DNA of 64,000 nt from Limnanthes douglasii subsp. nivea. Its lineage: Eukaryota; Streptophyta; Magnoliopsida; Brassicales; Limnanthaceae. The notes under the pieces were generated by a model. The model was given only the letters and a program-made list of their open reading frames with translations. It was not told where the DNA came from and did no database searches. Where the stretch lies: NCBI GenBank assembly GCA_036936605.1, contig JAUPFV010000002.1, forward strand, positions 217,427,046 through 217,491,045. The letters run 5' to 3'. Both the position numbers and the translations under genes were made by a program. Shown one piece after another: positions 10,515-22,865 of this stretch (its first letter is position 1; each line of letters opens with the position of its first letter).

Positions 10515-11521
10515 CCAAAGGGAGCAGAGGAACTATTACTCCACAAACAACATGAATATTTGTTTGTTACGATTTAAGATAAGCTATAGGGAGTGGGCAT
10601 GCATCCATGATATGCAACTACCAGACGTCATAAAGGAAAAAACTAATCAAGTATTTACGTAAATTCTCCTAAATAATAGCAACAAGAGTCGAATAATTAG
10701 ATAATCATGGGCGGAAAATTAAAAAAGAGGTCATTAAATATATCTTATTTTAATGAAGATCACTCGAGACCTCTTAAATTTTATGTAGATGGAGAATAAA
10801 AAAGGTCCCAACTTGACTTCATTCAACATCATCTTAACCTCATTCTACTTTAACATGGCATCAGGTCAAATCGACCTCGCTCAGCCTCAACTTGGCCTAA
10901 CTGAGGAGCCTTTCATTGAATAAAGGTTGAGAAAAGGGTTTTTAAAATAAACAATCTCACTTACGGGCCCTTCGCTTAGTTTAACAAATAAAATTATAAT
11001 AATGATTTTAACCAGCTCAACTCGACTTCCTTTATCATCTCTTGAACTCATTTTGTTTTTGGTCAGCCTTAACTCGGCAGCAGTCGGGCTTCATTCAGCC
11101 TAATCTCAATCTTATTTAGGATCTTCTTGCTCAACAAAGCTCAACCTCAGGTTAGCTTCATATCGGCCTCAATTTAGCATTAACTCAATCTCATTAAAGA
11201 AGCACTCTGTCAACAAAAATGAAAATAATTGCTTTCAAATTAAAGTGAGCTCACTCAAGAATCTCCCGCTTAGAAAATCCTAGACATAACAAAACCTCAA
11301 CTTGGAGGTTAAAGGCCACCAAAACATAGAACTTTGACATATTGAGATCGAAACACTCTAATTACTTGTAAGAAAGAAAATAAGTAAGGGGAGTTACCGA
11401 GACAATATAAAATATCATTGATAAAATATAAAATTTCATCTAAGTAGAGAACAAATAAAATCAAGTAAGCATTTAAAACTTTAGCCTTGTATCTTTCCAT
11501 TAAGTAAGAATGAACTAGACA
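10515..11521. other. Spacer with recurring CTCAACTTGGCC-like words, copy A
   Basis: No gene is recognised. Words such as CTCAACTTGGCC, CTCAACTCGACTT and CTTAACTCGGC recur between 10800 and 11200, and the stretch leads straight into the 120-bp repeat array. It may be the inside of an old LTR element. The counterpart is 49406-50410. Confidence 0.45.
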
Positions 11522-12205
11522 ATGACTTGGTCTCTCTCGGCCAGAAGACGCATCCATGCACAACTAAGACTTGGCCATAATGGCCAATTCATGGTAAAAA
11601 TATGGTCACACATGATTGCCCGACAAGAAGGCTTAGCCTCAAAAGACCAATCATACCAAGGTCGGGTCGCGCAACCATGTGCGACCAAGGTTTGGATAAC
11701 TTGGTTAAGTCATGGCCAAATCTTGGTTGTACACGGTTGAATGACCAGATGAATTGGCCATGATGACCAAACCCACCTAGGCCAGGTCATGTAACTATGC
11801 ACGACCAAGGCTTGGCTATTGTGGCCAAGTCATGGACTTGATCTGGTCGCGTACGACTACGCGACTAGAAGGCTTGACCATCGTGGCCAAGCCATCTCGA
11901 CCTGTTTATGCAACCATACACGATAAAAGGTTGTCCATATGACATAGCCATGACCTTGTCCTTGTTGCGTATGGTTATATGACCTGATCGAGGATAGTTT
12001 GGCCTTAATAACCAATTCACCTTGGTCAGGTCACACATTTATGTGCGACTGTGGCTTGGACAAACTGCCAGGACATGGCTTTGGTCTAGTCGTTCATGGT
12101 TGCGCAACCAGATGGTTTGGCCTCAATGTCCAAGCCCTCTAGGATATGTCACGCAACCGTATGCAACTAAGGCTTGGAAACGTTGGTCAAGCCATAGCCT
12201 AGGTT
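11522..12205. repeat. Degenerate tandem array, period about 120 bp, copy A
   Basis: A consensus with GCGACCAAGGCTTGG, a GGCCAAGTCATGG word and a GGTCAGGTCACGCAACC-like word repeats about 5.5 times. Anchor TTGG/TTGT words occur at 11571, 11692, 11812, 11931, 12056 and 12174, giving spacings of 118-125 bp. Units are strongly diverged from each other but nearly identical between copies A and B. The short frames seen here (11522-11740, 12022-12273) are products of the repeat, not genes. Confidence 0.85.
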
Positions 12206-13447
12206 TTGTAATACATAGAGTTCCATCTTCATCAAGTCCGAGATATGCCTCAGGTCACCCCACATTCGAGTAACTACATCACCCATAATATTAATAGTAT
12301 GTAGTATAATGATTGATAATTCTGACCGTGCAAATAAACCATCTCAAAACTACGATATTGTAGCCCTAAGGATGTACACTGCACTAATAAAGCATCCAAA
12401 AGTCCAGACAATTTTTTGCACCAATAAGAATGATTCTATCATGGACTCTCTCAAAATCACGACCATTATGTAAAGATTAAATAAGTCATATAGAGAAGTG
12501 GTGAAACTTAGAGAGAAAATTTAACGGTGAAAGCAAAGAGACATTGTAATTATAATCTTCTTTACGAAATAAATATACGTAGTTTACAAATTCATATCAT
12601 GTTTGTCTCTCCGATCTTCTTTATATTTTATATATACAGTTTAACTTGTTGGGTGAGTTTTTACCTCACCGATGCCATTGGTACACAATGGGTCGTACGA
12701 CATGTACATAAGTGATAATTTTAAAACCTACCTTCACTTTCATAGCATTTTCATTCATTTTTTCTTTATTTTTTAAAAATGTATATTTGTTTTCAAGTTG
12801 TAGATTTAGACTAAAAACAAGTTTAATGTTTTTAAAAATAACCTTGTTCAAGATTTTGATTTCTAAAATAAAATTGTTTCTTTTTTGTCTTAAGTTAGTT
12901 TTAATATTTTTAAATTAGAATGACACAAATGTTACTTAAAGAAATGCTTTCAACTTAGTGTTTGAAAACAAAAAATCATGTCTTCGTGTTGTTTTGAAAT
13001 ATAACTATTGGATAATAGTTTAGTTTGACCCTAAAATTATAAATGTTGAATAGTCACTCTTATTGGTGTCCTAATTTTTGTTAGATGTGCTCTAATAGTC
13101 ATTAAATTTTTCATAACATAAAAAATATTTAATATAATTTTAGTCTTGTTTTTTTAATTTTTAGCCTAATTTTAATTTTAATTCTCAAATAGCTAATAAT
13201 CCAATATTTTATACTTTCTAAAATTTAAAATCCATCAATCGACTCTTTTTATTTATCTGAAATTTTAATTTTTATTAACTTATGAATCTTAATAATTAAA
13301 AACGATATATGAAACCGTTATAAAAACTCATACTATAAATATTTTATAAATGATTGTTTACAAATTTATTTGATTCCAAACTAAATTATAATAATAATTT
13401 GAAGTATAATTGTTGTAGAAATATATACTAAAACATTAAATCAATCT
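12206..13447. other. AT-rich spacer, possible LTR-like tail, copy A
   Basis: No gene is recognised. The stretch 12355-12660 (a GAGAGAAAATTTAACGG word, then AATAAATATACG) resembles the R-U5 part of a plus-strand LTR, but I cannot define its ends. The rest is AT-rich. The counterpart is 51095-52337. Confidence 0.35.
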
Positions 13448-16400
13448 AGTGACCAAATTGGAGAAAGAATAAAGTTTTATTTTACGTATTATAAATATAT
13501 ACCGAGAACTCCAATAATAATACTAAGAATATATTACTTAATTAGCATATGGTTATGGGTGTTTAGTTTAGAGTCTTAAGTTCATAATTCTAAGTTTATA
13601 CGACTATTGTTTCATAATTTAGGATGACATCTCCACTAATTTATTATATGCTCTAATACTCCCGATTAAGATGGATCCAACAAATTTATAGATCTAAGCT
13701 TGCTCAAAAGTATGTTGAAATGAACTGGAGATAATATTTTGGTGAACACATCAGCTAGTTGGTCATTATAACACATATATAAAGTGTCAACTAATTTAAA
13801 TTGAACATATTTATAAATGTAGTCACAATCCACTAAAATGTGTGTGGTTATTTCTTGGAACATGATATTAGATGCAATGTGCATTGCAACCTGATTATCA
13901 TAAAAAAATATGAATGATGTTCGAGAAACCTAGATTAATAAAATAGACTATGAAACCATAGTAACTAATATGTTGCAGAAGCCATTACACGGTACTCAAC
14001 TTCAGCCCTAAATTAGACGACCACATGTTGTTTTTTTACTTTTCCAAAACATCAGATTACTGCCAACGGGATTTGCTAAAAATAAAGCCGAAATTACACC
14101 GTGAAGTCGTTTGTTTTCATTTTTCAATTGAAACTAGGCAAAAAAAACCCCAAAAAACTAAAACATACGACTTCACGGAGTAATTTCAGCCTATCTTTTT
14201 ATCAATTCCCTACTGCCAACAGACACATAATAACTAGTAGTGAAACGAAGATTAAGTGTACTACAAACCCAATCAGAATCAATATATCTCACAATATTAG
14301 TGTGACCATTATGTGTAATAATTATTCTATGGCGAATTACCCATTTCAAAAATTGCATGATACGTTTTACCATACCTAGATGTTGAAAGATTAGAGCGTG
14401 CATATGTTGACTAAAAAACTAACTAAAAACGTAATATCGGGGCATGTACTTATGAAAATAACTATGTGAGTCAAGTTTTTTTCCGGTATAATCAATCATA
14501 AATTGTCTATCAAGTGAATTATAAGTGGGTTTGATGGGTAACATCACACCATGTTGAAGAAAATATACAATATATACGTTGTTTAAGAAATATCTATTTG
14601 CTAGAAACTATAATTTTAATCTCAAAATTTGCTTCAATAAGCCAATATCCATGATATGAAATTGGTGTTGAAGTTTTGTTTTTAATTAAACTATAAAATA
14701 AGTGTTGTTATTGGTAATAATAAACATTATCCACATATATTAATATTACAAGCTTATTAACTGGATAATCAACTCATTTATGTTAAATCCAAAATCTTCA
14801 AGAGTGATGCCCAACTTAGCATGTCATGCACGAGGACTTTGTTTTAAAAAATAAACCGATTCATGGAATCGACATACATAATTGAGTTTTTTTTACTTTG
14901 ATGATGCCTAAAAGAAAGCTTCGTAAATATTTCTTTCTCAATATTACCATGCAAGAATGTATTTCTTACGTCCATATGAAATGAAGAGCACTCGTTATTG
15001 AGAATGAAATATAAAAAAACTCACACCATGACCCTCTTAGCAACTGGAGAAAGTGTCTCATTGTAATAAACACCAAACTTCTGAGTGAACCTTAAGCAAC
15101 AAGGCGTTCTTTATGTATGTTAAGAGAACCATCATAATTTAATTTGTTTTAAATATCTGACGACTACCAACTACATATTTTCCCAGAAGAAGAGGCATTA
15201 TAGTACAACTCGACAAAAGGAGTTTATTTTGCATGCATAAGTTTTCTGCAAAACATCCTTAAATTTGGCTTCGTGAAAATAATTTGACTTGAGAACTTTT
15301 AATACAGTTATAATGAAGATTATATATAAAAATGATAGTTGTTGATATGGAAATAATTAAGGATTAGGTACAGGATTATACGAGAAACATAATTTGTAAT
15401 TTTGTTTGAGGGTGAAACATTCATGAAAGATTATATATGAAGATATTGGTTCATGTTGTGCATGGCAAAATTATTGCTCGAGTGATTCAATAATATCTTC
15501 ATTAGACGAAGCACCAATGTTATCCAATTGATCAACACAATGTTTAGTAGTATCTCGAGTTAAGATAGTTTGGCTATGAGTTAAATATTGAGTATAAGGA
15601 AAGCAAAATAACTCAAATAACTTCTCTGCTGATTAAAGATAACATAATACAGAATTTGTTCAACAAAGTAGACACCTTTAGTCACATATAATTTCTTGAA
15701 GAGAGAGTCGGAACATTTTTACCCATTTTATGTTTGAGAATAACCAATGAATATGCACTTAGCAACTCAAAGATAAATCTTGTCATCGTGATTAGTTAAA
15801 TTATGCACAAAAACAAATTGAGACGCAACAAATCAACCAATAAAATAAAATTGAGATGCAACAAATGTAGTGTTTTGTCATGCAATACTTCAAGATGATA
15901 TTTAAAATCCAACACTCGGTTGGGTACATGATTCACAAGATAAGTTACAGTAAGGACACCATAAAACCAAAAATGTTTTAAGATATTCATCTAAACCATT
16001 ATGGCTCGAGTTTTCGCAAAATATAATATTTTTTATGTTTGGAAATCCCATTTTGTTAATATGTACTAATATAACTAGTTTGATGCAATATGTCATTAGA
16101 AATTAGATAGTTTTTATATCATGGTACATACATTACTAGATCGAAGAATTCTAATATGAGCTCAAAATTAGATAGTAACCATCATATCAAAATCTTCATA
16201 GAAATCAAATACTTTACTTTTTTTATTTCAATAAGTACACATAAGCAACTCTATATAATAATCAATAAATGTTACAAAATATTTAAATTCATTTAGAGAA
16301 TATGAAAAAAAAAATCTCCAAAAATTTGAATGTACAATTTCAAATTGTTGAGAAATACAAAACAAAGATGAATTAAATAGAAGCCTAAAATACTTTAAAA

Positions 16401-18170
16401 ATTATAGATATCACAATTAAGATTTCTTTTTGGTGGAACCTGGTTTCTTTTCTAAGAACATAATTCAAAGGATTTATGAGATGACGATGTCATAAAAGGT
16501 GCTCAATGATTGGAGAAGTAACATTATGAAATCTATTGGTAACTGAAGAACTAAGGGATAATAGTATAGTCCATATAGATGAAATCCTTCACCAAACATC
16601 ACCTTGGTAAAGAGGTCATAAAAGATAATTTTGTAAGAAGTAAATATAACTTCACAATTGAAAGATGATGTTAGTTTGCAAACATAAAGTAACTCAAATG
16701 GAAAGTAAGAAACATAAATAACATCAGACTCTATAGTATCTGAAACAACCTTAATTTTATCCTTATCCTTTACAATAACAACTTTCTCATTTGCTACATA
16801 CACAAATGAAAAGGTATAAAAGGAATGAACATCGTAAAAATGACTTAATTTATTTGACATAAAATTCATGGCACCATATTTAACCCATATATCATGTAAA
16901 CTATCAATCTTTAATGTGGTAAAAATAATATGACTACCATGGCTAGGTTAGAATTTGCATCAACAAAACGAATGAGAAGTGTGATTAGTTGATTTTTTCA
17001 TTATCAATAACTTCTTCATAGAAAACCCTCTAAACATGCATGTCTTGTAAATAAATTGCTAAATAGCTAACTAAATATGTAGGATTGGAAGAAAAATTTA
17101 ATGGAGTGTGTAACCAAATGAGTCTTATGATTAAATATTCAATTTTGGTTTTCTTTGACCTTTTGATCTTTGGAAAATTTGGTTTTCAATTATGGGTGAA
17201 GAATTTCAGTAACGATCAACAAACTGTACAATATCATGTCAATGTTAACGTATAAAGTCAATGTTTTTTCATTTGTAAGTTTTTTATGCAGAGAGTGAGT
17301 AAATAATATATATTTGAACATAATGAGGATTGAGATTAACACTACATGGCATGAGTTTTTGGTGTATTTTCGTAAACATCTTTGAAGGATTGTAAGTCAA
17401 TATTTTGAATATGACTCTTTAGATATTTAAAATTAGTATTAAGACTAGCCAAAACTAAAAAAATATTATATTTTATGTTCATTCTCGTACAATAGCCACA
17501 TCAATAATACGAGCTATATAAATCTCCAACTCCCTCCACAAACTCTTCAAATTTTTGAGGAAACTTTTGAATAACTTCCTATATAAATAAAAGCTTGAGA
17601 TTTCCTTTTGAATTTACAGAATCATGCCATAATTATTTTGGATTCCATACATTTCATGGATAACATTCCATAGGTCCATATAAGACTCTAAATAATTAAA
17701 AATCTCAACAAGATCATGCTTCATCAAGTTAATAATCCATAACATAATTTGTTGGTATTTTGACAGTCACATCTCATACTTCACGAAATAAGGTTCATGA
17801 TATTTGGTAGTACACAAAATGAATCCCAACTTTAACCTACCACCAAGATAAATGATAATCTCCATTGACCACATAAGGTAGTTGAATTTGTAAGTAAAAT
17901 TGAACTCAAATTTTAAGATACATTGACATCGCCATAAATAATATTATATGAAGAAAACGCCACCTTCTTGAAACCTCCAATAATATAAAGGATACGAGCA
18001 TTGTGAAAAGATCACTACTATGTTACCAAGATGAAATTGGAGAAAGAATAAATTTTAATTTATATTGATTCCATAAGTATCACAAGTATATATACAAAGC
18101 TCTAGTAAACAATCATAAGTTCATAATTCTGAATTTATACATGAAGTATCTATACTAATTTAGGATGACA
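13448..18170 (-). mobile_element. Decayed second Copia element, copy A
   Basis: Diverged LTRs lie at about 13448-13629 and 18021-18170, both containing AAATTGGAGAAAGAATAAA and ending AATTTAGGATGACA on the plus strand. A degenerate primer-site-like sequence precedes the right LTR. Between them, on the minus strand, Copia domains appear in the order gag, protease/pre-integrase, integrase, RT, RNase H. There are many stops and frameshifts, and it is far older than the Tnt1-like element. Confidence 0.85.
13666..17500 (-). pseudogene. Copia gag-pol relic, copy A
   Basis: Recognisable minus-strand pieces: a gag region with a LASLNTNFKYLKSHIQN-like stretch (about 17350-17460), a post-protease region (16474-16869), integrase with FWFYGVLTVTYLVNHVPNR (15796-15990), RT with FHMDVRNTFLHGN (about 14960), RNase H with RIMQFLKWVIRHR and IDSDW (14191-14403), and the RNase H C-terminus with DQLADVFTKILSP (13666-13884). 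Each piece is in a different frame or broken by stops. No function is expected. Confidence 0.85.
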
Positions 18171-18370
18171 TCTCCGCTAATTTGGGATATCATATATACG
18201 CAGAATATTATTATAATCTCTAATATTTGGGTACATTTTTTATATACCAATGGGCATTAGTTTTGGTATTTTTATCTTATATAAATGTCATTATTTTTTG
18301 TGTGTTTGTTCCAATTCAATACATAAACTTTTATAAACCATTTTTTTGAAATATTATTAGTTAAGAATAC

Positions 18371-18833
18371 AAAATTTTGGTGGTCATTTTGCCAGCTATG
18401 TAGTTGGAATCAAGCAAAATGACCATAATTTGTTGTTTTTTATTAGACTAGATAGTTCCCAAAATCTTTGGAAGAGGTTTTAAAGTAAAACAATGTTTAG
18501 ATGACTTAAATCGTGATTCAAATTACTTAGTAAATATTTTAGAGAGAGAGAGAGCCAACTTTTTAGAGAGAGAAAGTAGAAAGCAATAATTATATAATCA
18601 TTAATCAATCACCATTTCCCCAAAAAGGGGTTTGGTGCTTTTATAGTACATTTATTAGGCCCCATGTGTCTAACAATTCACTAATTATGGTCATGTCCAA
18701 AAGTTTATTGTTTGTTGTAAATTAGTCATTTCACATTACATAATTATCAATTTCTCCAAAGAGACTTTCTTTATTAACAAATTAGACCGCTAAATTTCTA
18801 ATATCTTCTTGTTGATTTATTATTCCCTCATCA
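18371..18833 (-). repeat. 3' LTR of the Tat-like element (outer end unresolved), copy A
   Basis: The LTR is inferred to start at TGATGAGGG (minus strand from 18833), directly after a purine-rich tract. A TATA box TATAAAAG lies on the minus strand of 18638-18645, suitable as the element promoter, and CT-rich leader-like sequence follows. The far end is nominal. The counterpart is about 57253-57715. Confidence 0.55.
18638..18645 (-). promoter_or_regulatory. TATA box in the Tat-like LTR, copy A
   Basis: CTATAAAAGCACC on the minus strand, about 190 bases inside the LTR start, is a typical plant TATA context. Confidence 0.55.
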
Positions 18834-18852
18834 GTAGCCCCCCAGTCCTTCT
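18834..18852 (-). other. Polypurine tract of the Tat-like element, copy A
   Basis: The minus strand reads AGAAGGACTGGGGGGCTAC immediately before the LTR start TGATGAGG. It has the composition and place of a plus-strand primer. The counterpart is 57716-57734. Confidence 0.6.
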
Positions 18853-19485
18853 GAAAATGTTTGAACAAGGACTGTTGTATGATCATTTTCGTCTTCATCG
18901 AATTATATAGTGCTTTAACTGTTAACTTGTCAAGTGGGAAACACTTCCTCGAATAACTTCTCGTCGGTTTCACTTGTTGATCCTCGACGAATTTCACCAC
19001 GTGATCCTCGTCGAATTTTGTTGACCGTTTCACAACTAGAAAGCTTATGCAACTTTTTGGCTCAAAAAATATTCCTTGAAGTTTCAAGTACATGAATCTT
19101 CTTCAAATTTTCGAAAAATTAGATTTTTTTCTTAAATTTGTATCCGAAACACTCCACTCGAATTTTCTTTGGGCTTTAATTTGTCTGTTCATGGTAAAGG
19201 CCTTCGAATTTTGTTTATTCTTTTGATATTCATACCAAACGTTTTCTCAAATTTTTCATGCTTGTAACGTCATGACTTCTTCTAACACCACCAATGACAA
19301 TGCTTTCCCCCTACCAAATGTTGACTGGGATACCCCTTGCATGTTTTTCCTTTTGACACGAGCTAGACTAGGGGTGGCGTGACACATCTCTAGCACTTGT
19401 TGCTCCTAGTTTGGAAAATTTTCTCCTAGGAAAACAACCCCTCACCATTTTGGGCCTCGTTAACCTTCAAAGCCCACTCGTCTCT

Positions 19486-19494
19486 TATAAATAT
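19486..19494 (+). promoter_or_regulatory. Candidate promoter of the antisense ORF, copy A
   Basis: TATAAATAT on the plus strand is followed by a CT-rich leader and, about 310 bases on, by the ATG at 19802. This is a plausible independent promoter for the antisense ORF. Identical at 58368-58376 in copy B. Confidence 0.5.
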
Positions 19495-19801
19495 CCCTTT
19501 CTCTTCACATATATTCTTAACATTTTTTGGGAGAAAAAAATTTGACGACATATATTCTAGAGAGAGAAATAGTTTATGCCAAAGGATTTTTGCATACCAT
19601 AGTGGTTAAAAATTAGCCAAAAATTCGAAGAAATGAGAGCTTCCGGTTTATACGTCGAACCATAGCCCCAGCCCCTGGTTATTTCATATTACGGTACCTG
19701 GCCACCCACAGAGAATTCAACAACAATTATCCTTTCGAATATCTGCTCTCAGCCACTCCAGTCCCTCTTGCTTAGTAATTTACAAGAGTGACTTTATAAA
19801 C

Positions 19802-22268
19802 ATGGGGAAAGATAAACATTCAAAAGGATCCTCTTCGAAAAAGAAAGTACATCACAAAGAAAACACACATAAGCACTCCAAATGTTCTAAGGGGTCCCAT
19901 TCAAAAATTGCTTATACATCATCTGCTACTTCACAAGGAACTCCAAGGCCAACACCAGAGATATCCCCCATGGAAATTGAAAAGAACTACTTTCGCTCGG
20001 ACGACAAAGCAATCACTTGAATCAATTCCAGAAATTAAATTTAATGTTTCCCTTGTTCATCCTAATACTGAGGGAAAATAAGTGACAACTTTCGATGGAA
20101 ATCTAGTCTAGTTTTCCGCGGAGAATCCAACTACTACCACTTTTCAAGATATTGAAGAGAAGATTACTGCTGCAAGCCTTCCTGATATAGAGATTGACGT
20201 TGATGCCTCTCCAATTGAAGAAACGAATTCCCCTCCAAAGAAAAAATATACGTCAAAAGAAGATGTTCTGCTTCCCCCGGAGATCGATGCTTTAGTGGGG
20301 AATAAACTTAAAGTCATTGATAACAAAAACCTATTGGCTTTGCATAAAGTGGAGTATAAATACTATGACACATTCAAAGAGGTTAAACTAAGAGTTTGAC
20401 GGGGAATTTCTTCTTCAGTTTCCATTTGTTTCCCAACAGCTAGAGAGACCCCACTAGCAGTCAGAGACAATGAGTTGATTGTGTACACAAAGCTGATGAA
20501 TTGGTGGTTATGTTATCCTTTGGACCCTTTTTTCGTGGATTATGTTTTGATGGTCGATCTTTTGTCCCACTTAGGCTGGACCTAACATGTGGTTCACTCT
20601 TATGGCCTGTATCATGGCCTCCAGAATTTCGGGGGTGATTTTTCTGTAGAAGAATTGGTTGGCCTTTCTGGTTTAGTAAAGAACCCTTACTTCCCATTTT
20701 ACTCTCTGACCTTCAGACGGGACAAAAAGGTAGTTAAAGATTGACTCGAGGGAGACAAAAAATAGAAGTATCACTTCCTTTTTATCTCATGGATTTAAGA
20801 GACAGGATCTGAGGCTACTGCTGACAATCCCCCAAGCTATCACTTGTCTAGAAAACAAAGGTATGTCTTCTTTTATTGTCCTTCAGATTTATCTTATATT
20901 CATTTTTATACACTCCTCAAATTCTTATACATTTTTCTTAACTATAAATAACGATGACTGGTATCTCCAAACCTTATGCTGACTTCGTACCTCATGCAAA
21001 TTATATCTTCACTGAATTAAAGTTATGGGCCAAGACTATCTGGTTTAACAAATTTCGGCTCTGTTTACCCCAACAAATCTTGCAAAAATTCGGTTGTGGA
21101 GATTAAATCCATTTATCATTGAAAGAGCTAATGGTTCGTTTTTCCCAACAAGATGTGTTAGATTGGTTGGAAGTAAAATATGTGACGGTTTTTCTTCCAA
21201 CAAGAGATAGGTCTAAGAGTCAGTTGGATGAGGATTCAGATAACTCCTCAGAAAAATATGAGGCCTTTGACGCCTTGACTCATGAGGAAGAAAATATAGT
21301 AAAATATTTGAAGGCTCGTAAACTTGAAGGGTCCAAGAAGCCTTCTGCCCCAACTAACAAGAAACTTCATACTCAGATTCCTCCTAAGAAGAAGTGTCAG
21401 CGAAAACTAAAGGGCATTTTGGAGGAAATCTCATAAACTTTTGAGGCTGTTGGTTCCCCAAATCATAGAGAAGTTGAGAATACAAAATCTTCCCCGGAAA
21501 ATGTAATTATTGATTCTGATTCTTCCCAACTTCCACCAATGGATGTGACCATTCAAAGCCCTCAGGATAACATTAAAAAATACGCCTCTTCCACTTCAGT
21601 TCCCTTTGAGGCTGGTTCATCAGAAAGCTCATTTGAGATTCCTCGAGAAAACAAATTTTCTCTTCAACTTCGCAAGTTTCTTCATTCATCAGTTACCATG
21701 GGGAAAAAGATGTAACATTTGAAGAATCATATAAGTTATTACAAATCTGAAGCCTTATCGTCCAAATCAAAAATCGAGGAGCTCCAACAAGAATACTCAA
21801 CCCTGGAAAAACAAGTCGATACACTCCTAGAAAAATTGGTTGCATCTGAGAATTATGTCATGGTCCTCAAAAAGTATTGTCAACAATAAAGAGAGAATTA
21901 CACAGGGTATAATGCCACTAAGGACAAGATTATCTCAGCTTACAAGGAGGGAAATGATCAAGCCACAGTTGTTTTCAACAAGTGCTTCAAGGATTTTGAA
22001 AGGGTCGTAAAGAGAAACAAATTATCTTAGCTTAAGGTAAAAAGGAAAATGACGATGTTGTTGAAGCCTACGCTGCTAAGTGTGTAAACAACCTAAATGC
22101 AAGGGATGCAACTGTTAGATCTATGTGATTCAAAAACAATATGAAGGATACCCAAATCTGAACTTGGGTAGCTTTTGGGAACACGACCCGATCGAATTTT
22201 GTCCACCTGAGATATCATTAACTGATAGTGAGGATTCAGAATCTAATGACAATGATTCTTCTCAGTAA
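19802..22268 (+). pseudogene. Antisense extra ORF of the Tat-like element, copy A
   Basis: The frame starts with a Lys/Ser/His-rich segment (MGKDKHSKGSSSKKK) and an acidic linker. It continues with a domain containing LIVYTKLMNWWLCYPLDPF (about 20470-20530) and a PFYSLTFRRDKK stretch (about 20695). These resemble the plant domain called putative gypsy-type transposon (Transposase_28). It ends in a charged, coiled-coil-like region (21740-21900) and an acidic tail finishing SNDNDSSQ at 22268. Several in-frame stops and frameshifts, mostly shared with copy B, make it a pseudogene. The role of such ORFs is unknown. An intron near 20862 is possible but not established. Confidence 0.7.
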
Positions 22269-22309
22269 GAAAATTTTAAATTTTCTTCAAATCTTAGAGG
22301 TATTTTTTT

Positions 22310-22475
22310 GTAAAAGTCTTCATAATTTTCGAGGCAGTTTTGTTAAAGTCCTCAAAATCTTCGAGGCATTTGTTTTTGTAAAAGTCCTCATAATTTTCGA
22401 GACAGTTTTGTTAAAGTCCTCAAAATCATCAAGGAAATTTTTGTAAAAGTCTTCATAATTTTCAAGGCAAGACTA
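22310..22475. repeat. 65-68-bp tandem repeat, about 2.5 units, copy A
   Basis: Units start GTAAAAGTC at 22310, 22378 and 22443 and contain CTCAAAATC and TTCGAGGCA words. Copy B has about 1.5 units (61190, 61255), so one unit was gained or lost after the duplication. Confidence 0.9.
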
Positions 22476-22540
22476 TAAAAGTTTTCATAATTTTATGTAG
22501 TATTAATTTTTAACTATACTTCATCATTGCTTTGAATACA

Positions 22541-22740
22541 GACCAAATTTTGTTGGAAAACCTTGTAGGTCCAAAATTTAATAGTTTAAGACCAAATTTT
22601 GTTGGAAGACGTCGTGGGTCCAAAATTTAATGGTTGTAGACCAACTTTTTGTTAAAAGACTCTGTGGGTCCACAATTTTATAGTAGTAGACCAAGTTTTT
22701 GTTGGAAGACCGTCTAGGTCCAAAATTGTAGAGTTTTAAG
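22541..22740. repeat. 49-50-bp tandem repeat, 4 units, copy A
   Basis: Units start GACCAA at 22541, 22590, 22639 and 22689. Each contains TTTTGTT(G/A)(G/A)AA and GGGTCCA-like words. It lies between the end of pol and the antisense ORF. Confidence 0.9.
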
Positions 22741-22865
22741 GCAAAAACTTGTATATATATAAATCGGCTAATAAGGCACCTCGTTAAACCTTCGTGTGCC
22801 TATCAGGATAGGAAAGAGTATGCCACCGATACTTTACACGCATATATATATATTACATTCACTCT

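Noticed and set aside
11309..12273. Short frames 11309-11563, 11522-11740 and 12022-12273
   Set aside because: The latter two are read-throughs of the 120-bp repeats and the first overlaps the array edge; none has a domain.
18782..19093. 103-codon minus-strand frame, nearly identical in both copies
   Set aside because: It runs across the inferred polypurine tract and into the LTR of the Tat-like element, has no recognisable domain, and its conservation only reflects the recent duplication.
22310..22740. CRISPR-like array
   Set aside because: The repeats are head-to-tail units without unique spacers, in a plant retrotransposon.
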